A stretch of 64,000 bases of DNA from Kuschelorhynchus macadamiae (taxonomy: Eukaryota > Arthropoda > Insecta > Coleoptera > Curculionidae), in NCBI GenBank assembly GCA_030620095.1, contig JAUTXW010000066.1, positions 744,001 to 808,000 of the forward strand, written 5' to 3'. The notes under the pieces were generated by a model. That model saw only the letters and a list, made by a program, of their open reading frames with translations, was not told the DNA's origin and searched no databases. Of the stretch, positions 12,017 through 24,180 are shown in pieces. Numbering within the stretch: position 1 is the stretch's first letter; each line of letters begins with the position of its first letter. The position numbers and the translations under genes were made by a program.

Positions 12017-12525
12017 GAGTAAATTTTCATTTTCTAAATATTGATTTAATCTATTAGTAATAATTGTTTCTATTATTTTAGAAAACACTGGTAATATAGA
12101 TATTGGTCGATAATTATTACATTCATATCTTTCTCACTTTTAAATATTGGAATTATCTTAGCAATTTTCATTTTTTTCTGGAAAAATACCTTTATGAATA
12201 GAAATTTTTGTTAAAAAAATAATATAGGAATTAATTCTTTTTTTACATATTTAATAATTTTAATAGGGATATTGTCAAAACCAGCAGCTTTTTTAGCATC
12301 TAAACCATCAATAATTTCTTCCATTTCATCATTTGAGATTTCTTCCGGATCAATAAAAAAAGTCTTCTTTTCTGTGGATTCAATATAGTCACTCATTGGT
12401 TGAATTTTATTTGCAAGTTGTTCTCCTATATTGACAAAGTGATTGTAAATTGCATTCGAAATTAGTGGTTCAAACATATGATGAGGCTTGCGTAATATCG
12501 GGAGAAAAAGACGGTCTATAGACAA
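12017..12525 (-). pseudogene. LINE-1 piece 1: start of reverse transcriptase, 5'-truncated
   Basis: Minus frame 12525-12211 contains EEISNDEMEEIIDGLDAKKA and AAGFDNIPIKIIKYVKKEL, the segment preceding the polymerase core in non-LTR elements. Further down (about 12110-12030) it reads NNYRPISILPVFSKIIE, then ITNRLNQYLE. The element begins here without an endonuclease domain, consistent with 5' truncation during target-primed reverse transcription. Frameshifted between 12210 and 12120. Confidence 0.88.
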
Positions 12526-12529
12526 AAAT

Positions 12530-12775
12530 TAAATCTATAGCACCACAAGCATTGTTTACTCATTGCTATGCACATGCATGTATTTAATCTGGTTTTAAGT
12601 AATGCGTGCAGATCAATTCATCAGGTTAAAGTATGTTTCCCAACCCTATCAGGTCTTTCATCATATTTTTCTAAATCTCCAAAGCAGACCCAAGTGTTAG
12701 AACAAATTGGAGGAAATCGTATACCTACTAATGTAGCAACTAGTTGGAATTTTACTTCACGCGCAGTTTTGACAG
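12530..12775 (+). pseudogene. hAT-2 transposase, middle part
   Basis: Plus-strand reading KIKSIAPQALFTHCYAHALN, then LVLSNACRSIHQVKVCFPTL and KQTQVLEQIGGNRIPTNVAT corresponds to FTHCCAHRLNLVL and KRIPRAVETRW in hAT-1. It continues in frame across the piggyBac: removing 12780-15064 plus one TTAA joins codons ...AVLTV to NNNKDKLLETFNF. Confidence 0.88.
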
Positions 12776-13031
12776 TTAACCCGGCGACGGTACGGTGGGG
12801 CTTAATTACATAAGTGGTACGGTGGGGTATGAACAAAATAAAGCTAAGTAGATGAATTAAATATTGTTATTTATAATATTAAAGTCGTTTTAAATGTTCA
12901 TTCTAATAAATACTAGGTACTTATTCTTTTAAAAAGTGTATGGTAACAAAAAATACTTATTATTATGAAAAATACTTATACACACAAAGATACTAATAGG
13001 TACATATTATAAAATAAAACAAGTTCAAAAT

Positions 13032-14393
13032 TTACGCTGCATTTTGTTCAAAACATGTGTCACAAGTTACTGTTGCATGTTGCATGCATACAAACTGATC
13101 GCACCGAACACAAGTGTAAAACGATTTTCTATCCTTATTACGTTCACAGGAGTGACACCTTCCCGATTTGATCTGCTTTTTGCCCAGTGACTGGCTATTG
13201 TGTTCTTTATTAGAAGAACCAGAAGATCCAGAAAATTCAGCAATCTTTCTCTTCAGTCCAATAGGGAGCCTTGGATTAGTTTGTCGAATCTTCAAATATG
13301 GTGTAATTAATGCCAACGACAACTCTTTCATGAATAGACGACGCTTCGTGGAGCTTGGGCAATTAGAATTGAAGATTACAAAAGCATTGATTGATGCCGT
13401 ATTTAGTATGGAAAAAAATACCGTCAAAGGCCATCTGCGACTATTACGCGATACATCATAGTTACTGGCAAGCTCATCAACCACATCTACACCTCCTTTC
13501 GTTAAGTTATAAAAGGTGATGATCTCTGGTTTTTGGTCGCTACCAGTTTCTATATCAATTGTATCACAGTGATGTAGGGTGGATAGTAATAAAACATTCT
13601 TACCCTTCTTAGGAACATACGAGACGAGAGTAACATCTCTCTGGAAAGCAAATATGGATGACCTTTCAGCCCTGTTTTTGATTTGCAAAAGTTCGGTTGG
13701 TATTTCTCTTTTATTTTTACGTAAAGTGCATACGGAGGTAAGCTTTTGTTCTTGTAATAATCTGGTTGAGAGTGAATAGCTTGCAAACCAATTATCATAT
13801 GTTATGTTCCGGCCTGACTTTTGAACAGGCTTACAAAGTCGTAAAACAATATCTTCTGGTTTGTTACTGAAATCAAATGGACCAGCTGGTTGTTTACCAA
13901 CGTACACTTCCTGGTTTAAAACGTAAAATGTTCGAGCGTCCACCAAAGCAAAAATGAACTGCCGAAAGCTGCAACGCCCTCTAAACGATTCTAACTTCTC
14001 ATCTATAGTTAAATATTCACTAGGAGTGTAGGTTGCCACACAATTTTCAACAAACATATCAAATATTGCTCTAATGGGTGCAAGTTTATCTAATTGGCGT
14101 CTTTCTTCTCTGGTTTCACTGTTGTCAAATCGTAAGCATTGTAATAAAATACTAAACCGTTTTTGGCACATTGTTGTTCTAAAAATGTCTACTCCTAAGC
14201 CGTCTGTAGCCCATAAGTCATCTATGTTTAACCTTGCCGACTTTATAACACCAGAAATGTAAAGAAGGCCTAATAGAGCTTGAAGTTCTTCAAGTGTCGT
14301 ATCTTTTGTTAGGTGCTGTGTATCAGGTCTATTGTAGTTTCGTGCTTTTTCTCTCAACTTGTAGTTTGTATATTTTACAACGTCGTTAAGCAT
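13032..14393 (-). CDS. piggyBac transposase (DDE_Tnp_1_7), main ORF
   Basis: 453-residue frame. Catalytic aspartates of the piggyBac family are visible: D131 in TIDEKLESF, D200 in ITYDNWFAS, and D303/D306 in KGGVDVVDE. The C-terminal cysteine-rich domain is present (CHSCERNKDR...CVRCDQFVCMQH...CDTC), the zinc-binding part that recognises the transposon ends. The ATG at 14393 is internal to the family's usual length; the N-terminal acidic region lies upstream at 14394-14749 but is cut off by a frameshift. The catalytic core itself looks undamaged. Confidence 0.93.
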   Translation of the reverse strand: MLNDVVKYTNYKLREKARNYNRPDTQHLTKDTTLEELQALLGLLYISGVIKSARLNIDDLWATDGLGVDIFRTTMCQKRFSILLQCLRFDNSETREERRQLDKLAPIRAIFDMFVENCVATYTPSEYLTIDEKLESFRGRCSFRQFIFALVDARTFYVLNQEVYVGKQPAGPFDFSNKPEDIVLRLCKPVQKSGRNITYDNWFASYSLSTRLLQEQKLTSVCTLRKNKREIPTELLQIKNRAERSSIFAFQRDVTLVSYVPKKGKNVLLLSTLHHCDTIDIETGSDQKPEIITFYNLTKGGVDVVDELASNYDVSRNSRRWPLTVFFSILNTASINAFVIFNSNCPSSTKRRLFMKELSLALITPYLKIRQTNPRLPIGLKRKIAEFSGSSGSSNKEHNSQSLGKKQIKSGRCHSCERNKDRKSFYTCVRCDQFVCMQHATVTCDTCFEQNAA

Positions 14394-14749
14394 TGCATCG
14401 GTAAAAAAATAATTTCCATCATTCTAAGGGATCTTTGATACTTGAAAATGCCCGTTTGACTCCAGGCAAATGCGTGTTTCTGCCAAGTTTCCATGTTTCT
14501 TAGACCATTTTGTACAACCATCTTTGCCAAGGTAGTAACCCCTATATCGCTATTAGGTTCAATAGTTGAGGAGTTTTCATTTAGTAGATTATCTTCGTCC
14601 TCTATTTCTTGCTCTGTGTCTGAATTTGCTGATCGTTCGCTGAAGTTATCGTCCTCCGCTTCTGAACCGGATTGATCATCTTCTTTTGAAGGATTTTAGT
14701 CTTTCCAGAGCTTTAAAAGTTTTGCTTGATCTTTCTCATAATATGACAT
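14394..14749 (-). pseudogene. piggyBac transposase N-terminal region, broken
   Basis: Starting at an ATG at 14749 the minus strand reads MSYYEKDQAKLLKLWKD, a TAA stop, then an acidic stretch NPSKEDDQSGSEAEDDNFSE and DTEQEIEDEDNLLNENS, then KHAFAWSQTGIFKY. An acidic low-complexity N-terminus before the transposase core is typical of piggyBac proteins. One stop (about 14697) and one frameshift (about 14410-14430) separate it from the core ORF. Confidence 0.75.
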
Positions 14750-15068
14750 ACTGGAAAAAACGTTCAATAAACACAAACTTATAAAAATACAATATAAACC
14801 AACTTACTTTGAAAAATATTCCAAAAATAAATGAAAAGATTAACGTGTCGCGTAACCGGTACGGTGGGGTATGGATAAGCACAGTCGCGTTCTTAAGCTT
14901 CTTACGCCTACGACGGTTGTGCCACTACTAAAATTATAACGTATATACATAGGATACTCTTTGGAACGAAGATACACGAGCTCTCTCGAAGATGTCGCAA
15001 CTTGTTATTTTGTTGCGCGGCGACAAAGTACGCTTATATTATACCCCACCGTACCGACGCCGGGTTAA

Positions 15069-15930
15069 TAACAATAAGGACAAATTGCTTGAGACTTTTA
15101 ATTTTATTATTAATAGTCGCGATTTCGATCAAAAATCAATTATAGAAGCAGTAGGTTTTTAGCAACTTTTTAGAGGATCCTCAGAATATATTTTAACATT
15201 TGAATTAATTTTTCACGATATCGTTTTTTTCTATTTTACAAAATAGAAATATTGATGTTGTTAAAACAAGAAATTTACTACAGACTACTCTAACTAAAAC
15301 TCGTGAGTTTAGAAGTAACAGTACTTATTTTGATTTAATTTATGAAAAACTGGATGTCGGCGCTTTACAATCGAAACGTCGTAAGGGATTTGAAATGTCA
15401 GATAAAACTCAACAGTTAAGGCAATTTTTTTTTGAAATTCTTGATATTATAGCGAATCAAATAGAGGTTAGGTTTTGTGACATAGAAAAACTACATTTCT
15501 TTGATCTCCAAAATATTTCAAAATTCTCCGTCTTTGCAAAAGAATTTTCTCATGGGCTTTTAAGAAATTTGACCACCCAATACGATATATTTGATATAAA
15601 TCAACTAAAAAGCGAATTAATCGTTTTATACGGGAACGATATGATAAAAAGTTGCACAAAACCTTTTGAAATGTTGACTTTTTTTCATGATAATGTTGTT
15701 TTGCCAGTGACAACCGCGCCAACAGAAAGAAGTTTCTCTGCGCTGAAGAGAATTAAAAGTTATATTAGAAATACTACTAGACAGGCGCGACTAAGTAAAA
15801 GGGCTTTATACAATCACAGCATGAGAACGTTTTCATAGAGGAAGTAATAGATCATTTTGCTGAACAGAAGAATCGCAGAATTCCTTTAATTTATAAAAAA
15901 CTTTTTCTTTTAGAATTAACTTTTTTCACA
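15069..15930 (+). pseudogene. hAT-2 transposase, C-terminal part
   Basis: Resumes from the TTAA junction as NNNKDKLLETFNFIINSRDF. Frame 15395-15838 carries HDNVVLPVTTAPTERSFSA then LKRIKSYIRNTTRQARLSK, the hAT C-terminal dimerisation domain (cf. TSVSAERNFSCLKRIK in hAT-1). Just after, out of frame, HFAEQKNRRIPLIYKK gives the usual protein end. Several stops lie between 15160 and 15390. The 3' terminal repeat of the element was not identified. Confidence 0.85.
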
Positions 15931-16800
15931 TTTTTGGAATATAGGTATACTTTATTTTACGCCGAGGTAACGTTATTAAAGTTTATTTTTTGCACCTGCA
16001 GAAATTATATATTTCTGCTATTATACATAAAGTTTATTTTGTAAATTTTTTACAAAGTTATTGCTATTAATTTTAAAATTAATATTTGTATATTTACTGT
16101 CTTTATCCTTCGACTAACCCTCCCATACTGGTTAGGTGCGTAATAGGTACAGCTTTTCATATAAACAAAATTTTATACATTCAACAATTTAAATTAGTAA
16201 TAATATTTTTTCAAAATTCATTATGCAATTGACGCAAGTACAGTGGTCACTGGAGTAACTTAGAAATCTAACCATATTAAAAATAATTTCCTTCAAATGT
16301 GCCTCATCACTTTCTAATACCACAAGCCGCCCCTGCCCTGTATACAATATACCTGTGTTCTTTAAATTCACGTACATAGGTGTTGCCTGGGAACTTACGA
16401 ATGTTATTATGTAAGTTAGCGAAAAAGGTACAGGCATGTAATTTTGCTGTCAAAAGCACGACAAAATAGCCATTACAGGTCCTATTAATCCATAAAGTAA
16501 TTATCAGTATTTACAATTAAATAAATATTAGGAAGGACCTCATACCGTGTACGCCAGTTAATATGAAAAAAACATTTTTGCACATTTCGCATTTACGCAC
16601 CATAATGCCCAAGAATTCGCACAAAAATTGTCAAAATGTATAAAAAAAATCAAAAAAAATCGGCTAAAAACAATTCACTTTTCTTTAAGGCAACAACACC
16701 GCTTTGTTTGGTTTACTGTTTTACTACAGTTTTATAAATTCGTGCACACTGCGATTCAAAAGTATGTGGCGGGGTTGTCGGTTTTTAGCAGTGACACTAT
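15931..16800. other. Unassigned AT-rich sequence
   Basis: No recognised coding region. The minus-strand frame 16437-16189 has no known motif. The first part is probably hAT-2 3' non-coding sequence. Confidence 0.35.
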
Positions 16801-17235
<435 letters not shown>

Positions 17236-17403
17236 TATATACAGGATTATTCACGCAACCCGTTCATTAAAAGTTTTCGATGATGCCATTTAGATAAAAA
17301 TTTCAAATTTTGGCATTAAGGCAAGGTCAAGGGGTACTTCTTTTCTGAAATATTTTCAACTTCCTGTCAATTTCGATTTAACCGGAAGTTGGTATCGACT
17401 TGC

Positions 17404-19890
17404 TTATTTTAAATGGAACACCCGGTATTTTATGATATTTTTGGATTCTACGGACAATTTTAATGCTATTTTATGTAGCATGTCCTATACCTAGGTTCAA
17501 GCGTTCTTAGGTTACTTGACCTTGAACCAAAAATGAGCCTTCGGGGTACCAAATTTTAAAACCTCATATTTTTGTAAGTTTTGAAGATATAATCTTCATA
17601 ATTTGCAGACGATCGGTAAATAATCTTAGGTTTCTATTTTTTTTTATTGAATTTGTCTATTTTTATACAGGGTGTCCTAAATTCAGCGGCAAACATTCCC
17701 ATTTTCAAAGCCGCTAAAGTCCGTTTTTTTAAATGGGACACCCTATAACTTTATGCACTATCAAATGTAGAATTTCATTTTCTATCGAACTCTATTAAGG
17801 TTCCCTATACCTATTCGTAACCATTTTCGAAATAATTGGGTTTTATAAAAATATCGTGTGTATTTGCTTAAATGTTTACATGTTCCAATGGTGAGCCATG
17901 GAAAAACAATTAAGATCCAATATCCAATATGACGATTAGTATGCGTTATTTATCAAAAGCTATCAGTGATACACTAAATCTTCTAAATCGAAATGGAAGA
18001 ATACTCAAACGCTGATATTCTCAATCTATTTTATATTCATGGAGAATGTTATAAAATTTTGGAGAGAACGTGTCATGTGTTTAATGAACGCCACCCTGAT
18101 TTGCCGCCAATGAACAAGTCAAAATTCAAGAGGATTGAAACGAACTTTTTGCGTCTTGGCAAGTTTAAAGTTACTAAAAATGTTCCGAAACCAGTGACAA
18201 ATTTCCACGCAAACCCGCAAAGTTCAATTCCGTCTGCAGAAAACGATTTGGGAATTTCTTCTTCATCTGTCCAAAGAATCTTGAGCGAACATCATATGCA
18301 CCTTTGTTCCTTCCAAAACGTGCAAGCCTTGAGACCTGGTGATGACGTCCGACGAGTAGAGTTTTGCGTATTCATGTTTTTGAAAATTCAACAGGACCCT
18401 CAATTCCTTTCAAAAATATTTTGGACTGATGAAGCAAAATTTTCCAGAGAAGGAATAACAAATAGGAGAAAAGAACATTTCTGGGCAGCAGAAAATCCTC
18501 ACGCTTTACGCGAAACGCGTTCTCAAGAGAGGTTTAGCTTCAATGTTTTCGGTATAGCATTAAATGATCAGGTGCGGTACTGTATTTATGAAGACAATTT
18601 AAACAGTGATAAGTATTTGGAAATTCTACGAGGGTCGGTTTCTGAATTTATAGAAAAAATTCTTATTGGTGAGCTGCAAAATTATTGGTATCAATTAGAT
18701 GGGGCACCAGCACATAATTCCGCCGCAGTTTATCTTCAATTATCTCGAATTTTTGAAGATCGGTCCCAATGGCCCTTGGAGATGGCCCCCGCGATCGTCT
18801 GATTTAACACCCCTAGACTTTTATTTATGGGGATTTATCAAAGGTAAAGTCTAGTCTAGTCCCCAGTAAATAACCAACAAAATTTACTGGACAGGATACG
18901 AACAGTTTTTGCCGAATTAGAAAACGGACAAATTCAACGGGCCACAGCAACTGTACAAAGAAGAATTGAAATGTGTCTTCAAATGAACGGACAGCATATA
19001 GAACATTTGTTATAATTCAATTTTATTATTTTATCTATTTATTGTTGATTGTTAGATTGCTATAATTTTTAAGTTCACTAAAACACGTTTAGAACACTCT
19101 CGAAGTTAGTAGATATGGTTAAAAATAATGTAAACAATTTATTACATTTTTTATAACTTTAACTTTTCCGAAAAGAAAAAATTTCCTTTTAATCCTCTTC
19201 AATTTTCTCTTGTTCATTGGCGATAAATGAGGATGTTTTTCATTAAAAACATGGCACGTTCTCTCCAATATTTTGTAACATTCTCCGCGAATATAAAATA
19301 AATTGAGAACATCAGCTTTTGAGTGCTATTTTATTTTAATTTAAAAGTTTCAAATCAGCTGTCATGTTGAATAGAAAAGCACAACAATTGTTTTTCCATG
19401 GCTTACTACGGGAAGGTGTAAGCATTTGGCAAATACATATGATAGTTTAATAAAAACTTGATTATTTCGAAAATGGTAACGAATAGGTATAGGGAACCTT
19501 AATACAGTTCGAAAGAAAATTAAATTCTACATTTGATAGTGCATAAAGTTATAGGGTGTCCCATTTAAAAAAACGAACTTTAGCGGCTTTGAAAATGTGA
19601 ATGTTTGCCGCTGAATTTAGGACAACCTGTATAAAAATAGACGAATTCAATTAAAAAAATAGAAACCTAAGATTATTTACCGATCGTCTGTAAAATATGA
19701 AGGTTATATCTTCAAAACTTGAAAAATATGAGATTTTAAAATTTGATACCCCGAAGGCTCATTTTTGGTTCAAGGTCAAGTATCTTAAGAACGCTTGAAC
19801 CTAGGTGTAGGACATGCTACATAAAATAGTATTAAAATTCTCCGTAGAATCCAAAAATATCATAAAATACAGGGTGTTCCATTTAAAATA
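17404..19890 (+). mobile_element. MLE-1, mariner-like element with very long inverted termini
   Basis: The sequence 17404-17885 reappears inverted at about 19425-19890: attttaaatggaacaccc, ccttcggggtaccaaatttt, gatcggtaaataatcttagg and ggttccctatacctattcg are all mirrored. The mirror image continues to 18150 on the left and 19190 on the right, into the first 50 or so transposase codons. Each arm contains an internal atacaggg...caccctat module (17664-17745; 19549-19635). The right end abuts a second TA tract at 19898. Confidence 0.88.
17993..19014 (+). pseudogene. Mariner-like transposase of MLE-1
   Basis: IS630-Tc1-mariner superfamily transposase (nuclear, TA-targeting). The open part (17993-18802) has the first catalytic Asp in KIFWTDEAKFSREGITNRR, and the second in YQLDGAPAHNSAAVYL. 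A small deletion near 18758 shifts the frame; the third Asp follows in the next frame as RWPPRSSDLTPLDFYLWGF. After another shift near 18850 the tail reads DRIRTVFAELENGQIQRATA, QRRIEMCLQMNGQHIEHLL, ending at 19014. The SDLTPLDFxLWG signature is that of insect mariners with a D-D spacing near 40. About 340 residues originally; two indels. Confidence 0.88.
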
Positions 19891-19894
19891 AACC

Positions 19895-19897
<3 letters not shown>

Positions 19898-19947
<50 letters not shown>
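19898..19947. repeat. (TA)n microsatellite
   Basis: Fifty bases of TA directly abutting the right end of MLE-1, mirroring the larger tract on its left. Confidence 0.97.
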
Positions 19948-19951
<4 letters not shown>

Positions 19952-20745
19952 AGAAAGTGAAGAAGAAAAATTAGATATAACTCGACCCTTGCAGTTATGA
20001 GAGGAAATTTCTAGGGTACTATGAATTTCAATTGCGAATGAAATTAGTTTTTGTTATATTAATATTTATTGTTTATATTAGCTTATCTTTAATATTAGAT
20101 TACAATATTTATATGATATGTTGTAATTAGTGTAATAACATTTTTCTTTATTTATAAGCTAATGTGCTGGACAATCCTGATTCCTAAACGCTTTTTATAT
20201 TCAACTTTTGTAATATGTAAACAGTGACAAGTCTGAGTACGAGGCTGAAAATTCTGTCAACATAAATACATTTGGTATTGGTGTTTATAGTGGTTTAATC
20301 AGTCATTGTTGTAGGAAAGGTAATTAAAGATGTTTTAGAAAAGTTCAAGCTTAGAAAACTTTTACTAAGCCAATGATACATTGTCTTGAATTCATTTTCC
20401 GCCTCTTTAAGAATAGTACTCCAAGACTCAATGCTAATTACCAATACTAATCGGCATAAGAAATTGAGTTTTTACCAAAAAATGTCTCTATAGGGGTATT
20501 TACGTTTTTTGTGCAAAAACCACACAACTCACTTTAGCGTTTGAGAAATACGCCTAATGTAACTTGAACGTTCATTGCAAAAACCATACAAGTCGTCGAC
20601 TTATGTTATTTTTGCACCGAATATTTAGCGAGTTAAGTGTAAGTATGATTGGCGCTCTCGTTTGTCTACATTTTGGACATGTTGGCTCGGAGGGAGTGTG
20701 TGCAATTATTTTTCTGAAGCGTGGTTAGCTACTTAGCAGTAAAAA
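19948..20745. other. Unassigned sequence upstream of the DUF7869-type ORF
   Basis: AT-rich, no coding region recognised. It may contain the 5' untranslated part of the gene starting at 20746 (the GC-richer stretch at 20640-20710 is the likeliest leader). Confidence 0.35.
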
Positions 20746-21241
20746 ATGTCTGATGCGTCTAGTGATAGTGGCAATAACAACCCTCAACTTTTGAAAAAGA
20801 GGCGGCGTAATCCGCATAAGTATAAGAGATTTATAATCAAGAATGCAAATGTTAAGGGGCTTTAGCATACAAACTGGAAGAGAAAACTCTTGCCAGCACG
20901 TGCTATTGGACCCGATTGTCGATAATTTCTTTTTTATATGTCTGGTAAACAAATTTAATATTATTGAGATAGTGTCTTGTTCTAGGTGTAAAATGACATG
21001 CTTTGAACACCTGACTCAGGATGATCTCAATTTTTGTAATAATCAGATAAATACATTTAATAATAAGAATGAGCAGGACGTTTATCTGCAATAATTGATC
21101 GAAAAAGAACCTGTAAAATGTCATCGACTACGTAGGGATGAAGCAATTCCAAGACAATATGCTTTTAAGTATTCTTTTATTACAGCCAGTAAAAAAAGTC
21201 TGAAGCATTACATCGATTTAAGTGGTTTGCGTAATAAATAG
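20746..21241 (+). pseudogene. DUF7869-type protein, N-terminal part
   Basis: Starts MSDASSDSGNNNPQLLKKRR then RNPHKYKRFIIKNANVKGL, stop, HTNWKRKLLPARAIGPDC; further on in another frame CKMTCFEHLTQDDLNFCNNQ, EQDVYLQ, then RLRRDEAIPRQYAFKYSF. The layout (basic Lys/Arg N-terminus, PxRxxGPxC, C-x-x-x-CF, N-x-x-QDxYL, RxRR) is that of a repetitive insect ORF family annotated as DUF7869, which I know only as uncharacterised and probably transposase-related. At least one stop and two frameshifts. It is cut at 21241 and resumes at 24179. Confidence 0.7.
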
Positions 21242-21259
21242 CCAAAATTTTGTTTTCGC

Positions 21260-21700
21260 AACCGTAAATGTTTTAAGTTTTTCTTCACTGAAACTCCTAT
21301 AGGATTCAAAATATCTATTTTGGATTTTCGGTAATAGGATATTTATTAAAAAAATTTGACAGCTGTCAAAAATAATTGTTTTGACCCCGTAATTTAAACT
21401 TCTTCAAATTTTTAAATACGGTTTTCAGTTTCAATTAATTTTTAACGGAGTAATGTAACAAAAAAAATATATTTTGACACCTTAGACGTGTAATTTGTTT
21501 TAAAAAATATAAACGTTTCAAAAAACTGTCTTTTTCCTGTAACTTCTAAACTACTCACAATTTTTAAATCCGTTTTTACAGTTCCATGTAATTTTAGTGG
21601 CCAAATTTATTAAAAAAAATTGTTTTTTTCCTGGTGACTTTTGCACCGGTTTAAATTTTTAAATACAATTTTCACAGTTCCATGTGAATTTTAGTAGGGT
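21260..21700. repeat. Degenerate repeats flanking the Crypton, left side
   Basis: Recurring words acttctaaactac, tttttaaatacggtttt, acagttccatgtaattttag and gacagctgtcaaa occur at irregular 95-150 bp spacing, for example cagttcc/cagtttc at 21426, 21579 and 21674. The same words recur right of the Crypton at 23310-23480, so the element either inserted in this repeat or carries it at its edges. Confidence 0.6.
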
Positions 21701-21707
21701 GATTTAA

Positions 21708-23300
21708 TTGAATATTCCACTCATGTACAAATTTTCGTGTAAGACATAGTGTTTCCACTTACCTGGTTAGGTGTGGTTACATACCTAACCAAAAAATGAA
21801 ATCTTGACAATATGAAACCTGCTTTTAAGAGACGCTAGAGTCCCTAGAAACTGATTTTTTTTAAGTATCTTTCAAACATTTTTGAAAAGTTGTCAATATG
21901 AATAATCGCTCTGGGCTAGTTCAAGAAGAGGAAATTGATGAAAATATAATTGGAAGCGAATCAAGAAACACCGTTAAATCCAAGAAGAGCATCTGGAGAC
22001 AGTTTATGTCATTCTGCGATGAAAAAAACTATACGTTTGACCAAGATACTCCAGTATGCCAACTAGCAATGATTTTGAAAATCTGGGCCTACAATATGCG
22101 AAAAATGAACGAGGAGGAATATAAAGAAGGCACGGTAAAAATTATTTGGAGTGTGACGGCGAAATTATTGATGGAAAGGTATTTCAATGAATACAAAATT
22201 AAAATAAATCCCTTCGAGCAGATCGAATTCAAATCGACCCGAGACGCAAAAAATGCCAAAAGGAGACATTTGCAAGGTATTGAAGGCAAAGCTTCTGATA
22301 AATCAACTCCAGAGGGTTTACAAAAGAAGTGTTTTTTTCTGTTGTCCTATGAATTAGCCTGCAGAAGAGGAGAAGGTGCAAGAGCCGAAACAACTTTTTT
22401 TAAAGAAGAAACTGACAACTTCGGAGGAAAAACAGGTAAAATTCAATACAACCCTGTTTTTTCTAAAACATGTCAAGGTGGTGAAACTCACCGATTCGAA
22501 GTGGTTGGTGAGAAACCAGAGAAGTCCCAGCTTTTGCCCAGTAAGAATTTATAATGAATTACAAGATAAAAGGAAAAGTATCTCCAACACTCGACTATTT
22601 TTGACGCCAAACCCCATTGGAAAATTTCCGGAAAATGGTTCAAAAACAGCCCAGTAGGAGAAAACGAGATTTCAACTTGGACAAAAAAACGAGCACAGAA
22701 ATCAGGCGTCAATATCACAAAAAAATTTACCAACCATTTCCTCAGAGCTACTGCCGTGTCCAAGCTGGCCAAAAGCGGAGTGTCGGAGCAAAACTTGATA
22801 AAAATTACAGGTCATTCGAATGCCAAATCCCTATTAATTTATTTGCAAATGGATCCAGATCACCACAAAAAAATTATTGAAAAAATGAGGGAACCTGGAA
22901 AAGAACCACCTCAACAGCACATGCATCCAGCCCCTGTAGCAGCATCACCCAGCACAAGTACAAGTAGTGGTCTGACGGCATCTTCTACGTCGTTGCAAAA
23001 CAACAATGTGGTTAATAATTATCAGAACTGTACCTTTTATTATACAATCAATAATTAAAATTGAATATTTAGATTTATATTAAGTAATTTTCAATATTTA
23101 GACAATTAATTTTATTAGTATATTATTATTCAATTTGTGTTCAATTTGTTACAAAATTTAAATTTCTGAACTTGAAATAGGTATGTATTTAATATTCAGT
23201 TAATAAAGCCTAGTTTCCCTGTATTTAATTCGTGGAATATTCCTCCTAAATACCATTCGTGCTTAAAAATTAACCAGATAGTTTTTAAGCACTCGTGGTA
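21708..23300 (+). mobile_element. Crypton-type element (tyrosine recombinase transposon)
   Basis: Boundaries are approximate. The 5' edge is set by the match to the inverted copy at window positions 1-225; the 3' edge by where the flanking degenerate repeat restarts. No terminal inverted repeat or target duplication is visible, as expected for Cryptons, which integrate by tyrosine recombination. Inserted inside the DUF7869-type ORF. Confidence 0.75.
21898..23058 (+). pseudogene. Crypton tyrosine recombinase, two frameshifts
   Basis: The full R-H-x-x-R-H-Y catalytic set can be read. First Arg is R156/R157 in SYELACRRGEGARAE. After a frameshift between about 22460 and 22520 the frame at 22520-22620 gives SKWLVRNQRSPSFCPVRIYN. 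A second shift near 22620-22635 returns to the first frame: WFKNSPVGENEISTWTKKRA, then NHFLRATAVSKLAKS (HxxR), ITGHSNAKSLLIYLQMD (second His and the nucleophilic Tyr). A Ser/Thr/Asn-rich tail ends at 23058. It resembles the insect Crypton group (Crypton-I). About 385 residues originally. Both shifts look like single-base events. Confidence 0.88.
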
Positions 23301-23309
23301 TTATCCCCG

Positions 23310-23480
23310 AAAAAATATGTTGACATCTTGACACAGTTTCATGTAACATTTAGCAGTGTAAATTATTTAAAAAAATATTTTGATATCTGTCAAAAAAAAA
23401 ATGTTTTTTTCCCCGATACTTCTAAACTACAAAATATTTTTAAATACGGGATTTACAGTTCCACTTAACTTATAGTAGCA
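23310..23480. repeat. Degenerate repeats flanking the Crypton, right side
   Basis: Words cagtttcatgtaacattta, gatatctgtcaaa, acttctaaactac and tttacagttcca match the left-side repeats at 21260-21700 in the same orientation. Confidence 0.6.
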
Positions 23481-23487
23481 TAATTTA

Positions 23488-24178
<691 letters not shown>

Positions 24179-24180
<2 letters not shown>

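Larger units (their letters stand above)
12776..15068 (-). mobile_element. piggyBac element with TTAA target sites
   Basis: TTAA at 12776-12779 and 15065-15068 flank termini cccggcgacggtacggtggg and, read inward from the right, cccggcgtcggtacggtggg, one mismatch in the first 20 bp. The motif ggtacggtgggg occurs at 12789, 12816 and 14858, and inverted at 15044-15055, so each end has two copies; these are likely transposase-binding repeats. Length between TTAA sites is 2285 bp. Inserted in the hAT-2 transposase. Confidence 0.96.
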
